A stretch of 5,009 nt of DNA from an uncultured beta proteobacterium (GTDB lineage: Bacteria; Pseudomonadota; Gammaproteobacteria; Burkholderiales; Burkholderiaceae). Positions 1 through 5,009 of the stretch are shown here, piece after piece; within the stretch, counting starts at the first letter, position 1, and every line of letters begins with the position of its first letter. The translations under genes and the position numbers were made by a program. Location of the stretch: the NCBI GenBank assembly GCA_903944255.1, contig CAJARE010000177.1, forward strand, positions 1 to 5,009. Reading direction: 5' to 3'. The notes under the pieces were generated by a model. It worked only from the letters and a program-made list of their open reading frames with translations. It was not told where the DNA came from and ran no database searches.

Positions 1-1089
1 AGCCAAGCCCTGCCAAATCCCCTGCAAATCAACTTGGAATGCGAGGCTGGTCAACTACACGCTTTGGTTGGACCTTCTGGCAGCGGTAAAACGAGTACGC
101 TCAGAACTATTGCGGGCCTTAGCCAAGCAAAAGTCGGGAAAATTCAGTACGATGACGAGATTTGGTTTGAGGCTGATGAGATAACCGGCATCAAAATAAA
201 TCTTCCGCCAGCGAGTCGGTCCTGTGGTTTTCTCTTCCAGCAATATGCCCTTTTTCCACATCTTTCAGCAATTGAAAATGTCCTCATCCCTCTGCATAAC
301 TCTTTACTTGAAAAAGAGGCGCGCAGATCGATAGCGCAGGAGTGGCTTGTTCGCATGGGAATACAAGATCTGGCTAAGCGCATGCCCCATCAACTCTCGG
401 GAGGACAACAACAGCGTGTAGCACTTGCTAGAGCTTTAGCGAGACAACCAAAAATTTTATTACTAGATGAGCCCTTTTCAGCAATTGATGCGCCTACTCG
501 GCAAAGTCTTTACAAAACCTTGGCTGATTTACGGAGAGATCTTCATATTCCAATTCTTCTAGTAACCCATGATCTTCGTGAGGCAGATCTACTAGCAGAT
601 CGCATTACTGTGATCGATCAAGGTATTAGCCTGCAAACTGCAGCACCCCAAGTATTGTTTCAAAAACCAAGAAACGCTCGAGTTGCAGAGCTTGTTGGAA
701 TCAATAATATGTTTGAAGGGGTATTTGATTCAGGCAAACTTCACTGGAATAATAGCGAGCAAGTATTTCATGTGCTTGATAAAGGCAAAATTCCACCCAA
801 TACCCCAGTGGCATGGGTTATACCTGCAGATGGCCTCAGCTTACATGAGCAGGCTAGTGATACGAGTGTTATTGCTAAGGTAATGCAAATTAGTACATTA
901 GGACAAGTAGCTGTCATTCAAATGCAGTTGAATAATGGTGAACACACCATTGTCTGGGAAGCATCGGCAGCTGAAGTAAGGCGCCTATCCCTGAAGGTTG
1001 ATAGTGCAGCTTATATAGAAATAGATAGCTCGAAGATTCACATCATGCCCCTTCGATCAATCAATGATCCGCGGCGTTTTACAAATTAA
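1..1089 (+). CDS. ModC-like ABC transporter ATP-binding protein, 5'-truncated by window edge
   Basis: This is the cytoplasmic ATPase subunit of an ABC importer, most like the molybdate/sulfate class (ModC/CysA). The frame is open to base 1 and 362 residues are visible. A TTG at 34 is a poor start, because the eleven codons before it (SQALPNPLQIN) read like the first strand of the ATPase fold; probably only about 10-20 residues are missing. In visible numbering, the Walker A motif GPSGSGKT is at 24-31, the Q-loop (FLFQQYALFPH) near 80, the signature LSGGQQQR at 132-139, the Walker B motif ILLLDEP at 152-158 with catalytic E157, and the H-loop histidine (LVTHD) at 190. All catalytic motifs are intact. 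Residues from about 235 to the end form a beta-rich tail compatible with a TOBE/Mop-type regulatory domain. The LPP..R..G..FQ..ALFPHLS stretch favours the ModC/CysA class. Substrate (molybdate, tungstate, sulfate) cannot be fixed without the missing permease and binding protein, so I give no symbol. Confidence 0.88.
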   Translation, partial: SQALPNPLQINLECEAGQLHALVGPSGSGKTSTLRTIAGLSQAKVGKIQYDDEIWFEADEITGIKINLPPASRSCGFLFQQYALFPHLSAIENVLIPLHNSLLEKEARRSIAQEWLVRMGIQDLAKRMPHQLSGGQQQRVALARALARQPKILLLDEPFSAIDAPTRQSLYKTLADLRRDLHIPILLVTHDLREADLLADRITVIDQGISLQTAAPQVLFQKPRNARVAELVGINNMFEGVFDSGKLHWNNSEQVFHVLDKGKIPPNTPVAWVIPADGLSLHEQASDTSVIAKVMQISTLGQVAVIQMQLNNGEHTIVWEASAAEVRRLSLKVDSAAYIEIDSSKIHIMPLRSINDPRRFTN

Positions 1090-1099
1090 GATAGAGGAC

Positions 1100-1717
1100 T
1101 TACTTTCGAGCAACTAATCCCAATAAAGCTGACATGCCAGTATGTCGAGCGCCCTCAGAGAGCTCCTTTTCATAGCAGCGCAGATCTAGTATTTGGAAGC
1201 CTATGGCAAGGTCTCTGATCATTTTCTCTGTGTATAGATGCTCAATTAAAGAAGGGCCACCAGTTTTATATTCCAGCTGCTTAGGGGTGTAACCCTGCAG
1301 TATGAAAATACCGCCAGGTTTTAAAGTATTGTGAACTTGCTTAAAAATTCTAGACCGCATCTCTGGATCAGCAAACTGAATGAAGATCCCAATCACCGCA
1401 TCATAAGCATTGACGTGCCAAGTAAAGCTATCTGTGTCAGAGAATGAGTAGTCAACTACTACATCATTCTCTTTAGCAAACTGTTTTGCTTTAGCCAGTG
1501 CGATATCGGATGCATCAAAGCCCACTACTTGCATACCCTGTTTGGCTAACCACACGCCATTACGCCCCTCACCATCAGCAATGCAAAGGACTTTATTACC
1601 AGACTTTAAATATTGGGAAGTGTGCTCAACCAGATATTCGTTTGGATTTTTACCGAAAATGAACTCTTCTTTATCAAAGCGTTCATTCCAGAACTGAGTA
1701 GCATCTGCAAAACCCAT
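1100..1717 (-). CDS. Class I SAM-dependent methyltransferase, substrate unknown
   Basis: This encodes a small cytoplasmic methyltransferase with a Rossmann fold, 205 residues from the chosen start. Motif I (VLCIADGEGRNGVWLA, residues 43-58) is the SAM-binding loop, and the acidic residue ending strand 2 is D68 (VVGFDAS). The post-motif strand LKPGGIFILQGY lies at 132-143. The N-terminal WNERFDKEEFIFGKNPNEYL and the C-terminal EGARHTGMSALLGLVARK resemble a family common in Burkholderiales and related to TehB-like methyltransferases; its substrate is not known to me. I chose the ATG at 1717 because it leaves a 22-base gap after metZ and starts just before the recognisable domain. The longer in-frame ATG at 1768 would overlap metZ by 29 bases, lacks a Shine-Dalgarno sequence and adds 17 residues with no domain character. 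It is the last gene of the cvpA-purF-metZ run and ends 10 bases from the convergent ABC gene. The fold is secure; the role is not. Confidence 0.87.
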   Translation of the reverse strand: MGFADATQFWNERFDKEEFIFGKNPNEYLVEHTSQYLKSGNKVLCIADGEGRNGVWLAKQGMQVVGFDASDIALAKAKQFAKENDVVVDYSFSDTDSFTWHVNAYDAVIGIFIQFADPEMRSRIFKQVHNTLKPGGIFILQGYTPKQLEYKTGGPSLIEHLYTEKMIRDLAIGFQILDLRCYEKELSEGARHTGMSALLGLVARK

Positions 1718-1739
1718 TGGCCTACTCTGATGGATTTGA

Positions 1740-2951
1740 TTATTTTTTGAGTCCGCCAATGAGATCATTCTTAAGATCGTTTATATTTTCAAGGCCTACT
1801 GCAATTCGCACCAAACCATCCGTTATTCCAGCTGCTTTACGCGCCTCAGGACTCACTCGGCAATGCGTTGTAGTGGCGGGATTAGTAATCGTAGTACGCG
1901 TGTCGCCTAAATTAGCTGTAATAGAGCAAATTTTTGTTTGATTAATGAGTTTAAATGCAGCTTTCTTACCGCCCTTTAGGATAAAAGAGAGAATCGCACC
2001 GCCCTCTTTTTGCTGGCGTTTAGCTAAGGCATGCTGAGGGTGGGATTTAAGACCGGGATGAAAAACACGCTCAACACCGGCTTGCTTTTCTAACCATTGC
2101 GCTAATGCCAGTGCATTCTGACTCTGTTGCTTCATGCGCAGCTCAAGCGTCTCAAGCCCTTTAAGAAATATCCAAGCATTAAAAGCGGAGAGAGTTGGGC
2201 CTGCTGTACGAACATATGGAAACACTTTGCCCATTACAAATTCTTTGCTTCCAACAATAGCGCCGCCAACTACCCTACCCTGACCATCTAAATACTTCGT
2301 AGCGGAATGAATGACCACATCTGCGCCAAGAGCTAAAGGTTTTTGTAATGCCGGAGTACAAAAGCAGTTATCTACGGCAAATAAAGCTCCCGCTTTTTTA
2401 GCAATCTTTGATATAGCCCTGATGTCAGCGATTTCTGTTAATGGATTCGATGGTGTCTCTAAATAAAAAAGTTTGGTATTGGGCTGGACTGCAGCTTGCC
2501 ATGACTTGGTATCAGACAAGTCAGCATAGCTTGTTGTAATCCCAAAACGACCCAAGATATTGGTGAACAACTGTATGGTTGCACCAAATACTGAGCGCGA
2601 GCAAATGACATGATCACCAGCCTGTAGATGGGCCATTGCCATTGTCAGAATGGCTGACATTCCTGAAGAAGTTGCAATACAAGCTTCGCCACCCTCTAGA
2701 GCAGCTAAGCGATCCTGAAACATGCTTACCGTGGGATTGGTAAAACGGGAATAGATAAACCCCTTGTCGGCATGAGCAAAGCCCTCTTCAGCTAGCTCAG
2801 CACTATCAAAACAAAAACTTGAAGTCAGAAATAAGGCTTCTGAGTGCTCTTGGTATTCACTCGTGCGACGAGTGCCAGCACGGACCGCAATAGTCTCAGG
2901 CGCAAGCGTTGAAAAATCAGGTTTTTTACGGGTGGGTTTACTCTTCATCAT
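1740..2951 (-). CDS. metZ: O-succinylhomoserine sulfhydrylase (MetZ)
   Basis: This is a PLP enzyme of the Cys/Met metabolism family. MetZ condenses O-succinylhomoserine with sulfide to give homocysteine directly, bypassing cystathionine. The 403-residue length is normal. The Schiff-base lysine is K219 in HSATKYLDGQGR, and the DGQGR sequence after the lysine is characteristic of MetZ rather than cystathionine gamma-synthase or MetY. Other expected sites are the Y67/R69 pair in YSRFTNPT (PLP phosphate contact from the neighbouring subunit), the GM pair in TSSGMSA at 95-101, F122 in SRSVFGA stacking on the cofactor, D194 in FAVDNCF contacting the pyridine nitrogen, and R382 in LVRIAVGLEN for the substrate carboxylate. 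Two tandem ATG codons (2951 and 2948) could start translation, and neither has a clear Shine-Dalgarno sequence. The gene follows purF by 56 bases and precedes the methyltransferase by 22, suggesting co-transcription. Distinguishing it from other gamma-family enzymes rests on motif recognition. Confidence 0.94.
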   Translation of the reverse strand: MMKSKPTRKKPDFSTLAPETIAVRAGTRRTSEYQEHSEALFLTSSFCFDSAELAEEGFAHADKGFIYSRFTNPTVSMFQDRLAALEGGEACIATSSGMSAILTMAMAHLQAGDHVICSRSVFGATIQLFTNILGRFGITTSYADLSDTKSWQAAVQPNTKLFYLETPSNPLTEIADIRAISKIAKKAGALFAVDNCFCTPALQKPLALGADVVIHSATKYLDGQGRVVGGAIVGSKEFVMGKVFPYVRTAGPTLSAFNAWIFLKGLETLELRMKQQSQNALALAQWLEKQAGVERVFHPGLKSHPQHALAKRQQKEGGAILSFILKGGKKAAFKLINQTKICSITANLGDTRTTITNPATTTHCRVSPEARKAAGITDGLVRIAVGLENINDLKNDLIGGLKK

Positions 2952-2974
2952 GCTATTTTGACACCGAATCGCAG

Positions 2975-2996
2975 ATTTGCCTTCTTCAAGACAAAT
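2975..2996 (-). other. Hairpin-forming inverted repeat in the purF-metZ gap
   Basis: The transcript from this strand can fold into a 9-base-pair stem (ATTTGTCTT with AAGGCAAAT, including one U-G pair) closed by a four-base loop GAAG. It occupies most of the centre of the 56-base gap, ending 23 bases before the metZ ATG. No T-run follows it, so it does not look like a Rho-independent terminator. The loop and 3' arm together contain AAGAAGG, a Shine-Dalgarno-like sequence. It may be an mRNA processing or stability element, or a chance fold; the sequence alone cannot decide. Confidence 0.35.
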
Positions 2997-3007
2997 ACCT
3001 GTCGTTT

Positions 3008-4546
3008 TTAGTCTTCAGTAGCAAGATGCAGGTGTAGCTGTGAGCGGGCAAAATCACTCGAATCTCGCTGCCGGTCAGCCTTTGCTGCAGAAGTATTTCT
3101 AGCAGCCTCTAAGGCATCAAGATAGGATTCGGTGATGTCTCCAGTGACGTAATGCCCATCAAAACAAGAGGCTTCAAAATTCTGAAGCGCAGGGTTAATA
3201 TCTCTGACCGCCTGCTTCATATCCTCGACATCTTGATAAATCAATTGGTCCGCCCCAATCAGCTTATTAATCTCTTCATCAGTTCGGCCATAGGCAACCA
3301 ACTCGCTACGGGTAGGCATATCAATACCATAGACATTAGGGAAACGAACTGGGGGCGCAGCAGATGCAAAGATGACTTTCTTAGCACCTGATTCGCGTGC
3401 CATCTGCACAATCTCAAATGAGGTTGTGCCACGGACAATAGAATCATCCACAATCAACACTGTTTTATCTTTGAATTCTATTCGCATGGCATTGAGCTTT
3501 TGACGCACTGATTTCTCACGAACAGCTTGGCCAGGCATGATAAAGGTTCTACCAATATAGCGATTTTTGAAAAAACCTTCGCGATAATCGACGCCAAGAC
3601 GCTTAGCTACTTGCATTGCTGCTGGACGGCTTGAATCCGGAATGGGCATTACTACATCAATCTCACCAGCCTTAGTTTCCTTGCGAATCTTTTCAGCAAG
3701 GTAGTCCCCCATTCGCATGCGGACGTTATAAACAGTAACGCCATCAATCGTTGAGTCTGGGCGAGCCATGTAAACATATTCGAAAATACAGGGCGTGAGA
3801 ACTGCATTGGGGACGCACTGACGTGAGTAGAAATTGCCATCCAAGTCAATATAAATTGCTTCGCCTGGATGAACGTCACGTACAAAAGTAAAACCTAATC
3901 CCTCTAGCGCTACTGACTCAGAGGCAATCATCCACTCAGGGCCTTTAGCTGTATCAATCCGACCAATGCATAAAGGACGAATACCAAAGGGATCACGGAA
4001 AGCGAGCAATCCATAACCTGCAATCAAAGAAACCACAGCATAAGAGCCTTTAACACGCTGCGTTACACCAGTTACAGCGTTAAACATAGCGCCCTCATCT
4101 AAGGCAGCGCTATTAGTTTCTTTTTGCAATTCATCGGCCAATACGTTTAATAAAACTTCCGTATCCGAACTGGTATTGATATGTCTGCGATCGCGATAAG
4201 CCATTTCAACGCGCAAACTTGGTGCATTCGTTAAGTTCCCGTTATGAGCCAAGATAATTCCGTAAGGCGCACTCACGTAAAAAGGTTGAGCCTCTTCCTC
4301 GCTACTAGCTGAGCCTGCCGTTGGGTAACGAACTTGTCCAATGCCTGCATTACCTACCAAGCTCCGCATATTCCGAGTTCTAAATACATCTCGTACGAGG
4401 CCGTTAGCCTTATGCATGGTGAATGAGTTGCCATTCATAGTGGCAATGCCTGCAGCATCTTGACCGCGATGCTGCAAAAGCAACAAGGCATCATAAAGAA
4501 GCTGATTAACCGGGGAGTGGGAAACTGTTCCTATAACGCCGCACAT
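3008..4546 (-). CDS. purF: Amidophosphoribosyltransferase (PurF)
   Basis: PurF performs the first committed step of de novo purine synthesis: PRPP plus glutamine gives 5-phosphoribosylamine, glutamate and pyrophosphate, in the cytoplasm. The 512 residues are close to the 505 of E. coli PurF. The N-terminal glutamine amidotransferase (Ntn) domain begins MCGVIG, so C2 becomes the nucleophile after Met removal and no propeptide is present. It continues with LQHRGQDAAGI (24-34), VRYPTAG (72-78), AHNGNLTN (100-107) and SSDTE (126-130). The C-terminal phosphoribosyltransferase domain contains the flexible loop NRYIGRTFIMPGQ (328-340) and the PRPP loop VLIVDDSIVRGTTS (363-376). There is no CxxC near the C-terminus, so it matches the E. 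coli-type enzyme without an iron-sulfur cluster rather than the Bacillus type. The last 25 or so residues are polar, lack domain motifs and look variable. The start is fixed by the need for Cys at position 2; it lies 4 bases after the cvpA stop. All catalytic motifs are intact. Confidence 0.98.
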   Translation of the reverse strand: MCGVIGTVSHSPVNQLLYDALLLLQHRGQDAAGIATMNGNSFTMHKANGLVRDVFRTRNMRSLVGNAGIGQVRYPTAGSASSEEEAQPFYVSAPYGIILAHNGNLTNAPSLRVEMAYRDRRHINTSSDTEVLLNVLADELQKETNSAALDEGAMFNAVTGVTQRVKGSYAVVSLIAGYGLLAFRDPFGIRPLCIGRIDTAKGPEWMIASESVALEGLGFTFVRDVHPGEAIYIDLDGNFYSRQCVPNAVLTPCIFEYVYMARPDSTIDGVTVYNVRMRMGDYLAEKIRKETKAGEIDVVMPIPDSSRPAAMQVAKRLGVDYREGFFKNRYIGRTFIMPGQAVREKSVRQKLNAMRIEFKDKTVLIVDDSIVRGTTSFEIVQMARESGAKKVIFASAAPPVRFPNVYGIDMPTRSELVAYGRTDEEINKLIGADQLIYQDVEDMKQAVRDINPALQNFEASCFDGHYVTGDITESYLDALEAARNTSAAKADRQRDSSDFARSQLHLHLATED

Positions 4547-4550
4547 ATTT

Positions 4551-5009
4551 CTAGGTCCCTATCAATAATTGAGGTGTGATGGTTGGAGTCACTTTAGGCA
4601 TTGCATCACCTAATTGTTTAGCCCAATCTGGGGGCAACCAACTTTTAATTAAACCGGTAGCCATATCGATGGCTGGGCGGGTAATCGCTTTTTGCCATGC
4701 GACACTTTGAGGTATTGGAGTTAATGCTGCCAAGGTAGCTAGAACTACCACAATCAATCCGCCACGCATTAAACCAAAAATTAATCCTAAAAAACGATCT
4801 GTCAAACTTAAGCCTGCAGACAGAATAATTTTTTGTAATACCCCACCAAACAAGCCACAAACGATCAAGGTTAGGATAAATAGAATGAGGAAACTAAGGC
4901 CTAAGCTCAACAGATCATCTAAATGAAATGTTGAGAGCCACTCTGTAGATAAATAATAGCTGTAGTGATAAGCAACCCAAGCGGCTACAAGCCAAGAAGC
5001 TAATGCAAG
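4551..5009 (-). CDS. cvpA: CvpA family inner-membrane protein, 5'-truncated by window edge
   Basis: CvpA is a small polytopic inner-membrane protein, named for its requirement in colicin V production in E. coli and found next to purF in many proteobacteria; its molecular role is unsettled. The frame is open to the right edge, giving 152 visible residues, and the family is about 160-170 long, so only about 10-20 N-terminal residues are missing. A TTG at 4910 could be taken as a start, but the 33 codons before it (for example ALASWLVAAWVAYHYS) encode the expected first membrane helix, so I reject it. Membrane segments in visible numbering are about 1-19, 36-58 (LSFLILFILTLIVCGLFGG) and 76-96. 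The family hallmark DRFLGLIFGLMRGG lies at 71-84. The tail (about 100-152) is soluble and rich in proline and threonine. It sits 4 bases before purF, the usual arrangement, so translational coupling is likely. Confidence 0.93.
   Translation of the reverse strand, partial: LALASWLVAAWVAYHYSYYLSTEWLSTFHLDDLLSLGLSFLILFILTLIVCGLFGGVLQKIILSAGLSLTDRFLGLIFGLMRGGLIVVVLATLAALTPIPQSVAWQKAITRPAIDMATGLIKSWLPPDWAKQLGDAMPKVTPTITPQLLIGT
4556..4560 (-). promoter_or_regulatory. Ribosome binding site of purF
   Basis: The transcript reads AGGGA, followed by nine bases (CCTAGAAAT) and then the purF ATG. This is a good match to the Shine-Dalgarno core at a usable distance. It lies inside the last codons of cvpA, and the cvpA TAG stop falls in the spacer, so ribosomes finishing cvpA would pass directly over the purF start. 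This supports translational coupling of the two genes and agrees with the MCG start of PurF. Confidence 0.6.

Noticed and set aside
34..36. TTG as the start of the ABC ATPase
   Set aside because: The frame continues without a stop to base 1, and the preceding codons fit the first strand of the nucleotide-binding domain, so the gene is simply cut by the window edge.
1030..1056. Inverted repeat TCGAAG ... CTTCGA near the end of the ABC gene as a terminator
   Set aside because: The stem is only 6 base pairs with a 15-base loop, has no T-run after it in either direction, and lies within coding sequence.
1718..1768. Longer methyltransferase start at 1768 overlapping metZ
   Set aside because: No Shine-Dalgarno sequence precedes it, the extra 17 residues have no domain character, and it would overlap metZ by 29 bases; the ATG at 1717 fits better, though the longer form cannot be excluded.
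2952..3007. Possible internal promoter for metZ (CAAAAT as a -10 box)
   Set aside because: No acceptable -35 box lies at the right distance, and transcription would start at or inside the metZ start codon.
3152..3391. Plus-strand open frame antisense to purF, and similar short frames inside the other genes
   Set aside because: These are shadows of well-supported genes: they show no domain motifs and lie entirely within conserved coding sequence in another frame.
4187..4194. Palindrome GCGATCGC inside purF
   Set aside because: It matches the cyanobacterial HIP1 core, but I noticed only one copy, inside a coding region of a non-cyanobacterial genome; chance occurrence.
4908..4910. TTG as the start of cvpA, giving a 119-residue protein
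   Set aside because: The upstream codons are open to the window edge and encode the expected first membrane helix of CvpA; the shorter protein would lack it.

Overview
The window looks like ordinary chromosomal housekeeping DNA from a betaproteobacterium of the order Burkholderiales. Its moderate base composition and its close resemblance to free-living freshwater types suggest Polynucleobacter or a relative. That placement is inferred from protein character and gene order; no marker gene is present to prove it. No mobile element, CRISPR array, tRNA or rRNA gene is visible. Coding density is close to 100 percent, and the longest non-coding stretch is 56 bases.

Layout: a plus-strand gene for a ModC/CysA-type ABC transporter ATPase enters from the left edge, with its first codons missing, and ends at 1089. 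It meets, tail to tail with 10 bases between, a four-gene minus-strand block that occupies the rest of the window. In transcription order (right to left) this block is cvpA (5' part beyond the right edge), purF, metZ and a small SAM-dependent methyltransferase gene. Spacings are 4, 56 and about 22 bases, so the four are probably co-transcribed.

Function: CvpA is an inner-membrane protein classically linked to purF in proteobacteria. PurF commits PRPP to purine synthesis. MetZ incorporates sulfide into O-succinylhomoserine to give homocysteine, leading to methionine and SAM. The last gene is a SAM-using methyltransferase of unknown substrate. The block therefore joins purine and methionine supply with a possible SAM consumer. 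The ABC ATPase belongs to a separate, oppositely oriented unit for oxyanion (probably molybdate) import, whose permease and binding protein are not in view.

I found no convincing previously undescribed system. The points most worth checking are a small hairpin between purF and metZ that carries a Shine-Dalgarno-like sequence in one arm, the lack of such a sequence just ahead of the metZ ATG, and the conserved-looking but uncharacterised methyltransferase at the end of the purF-metZ unit.
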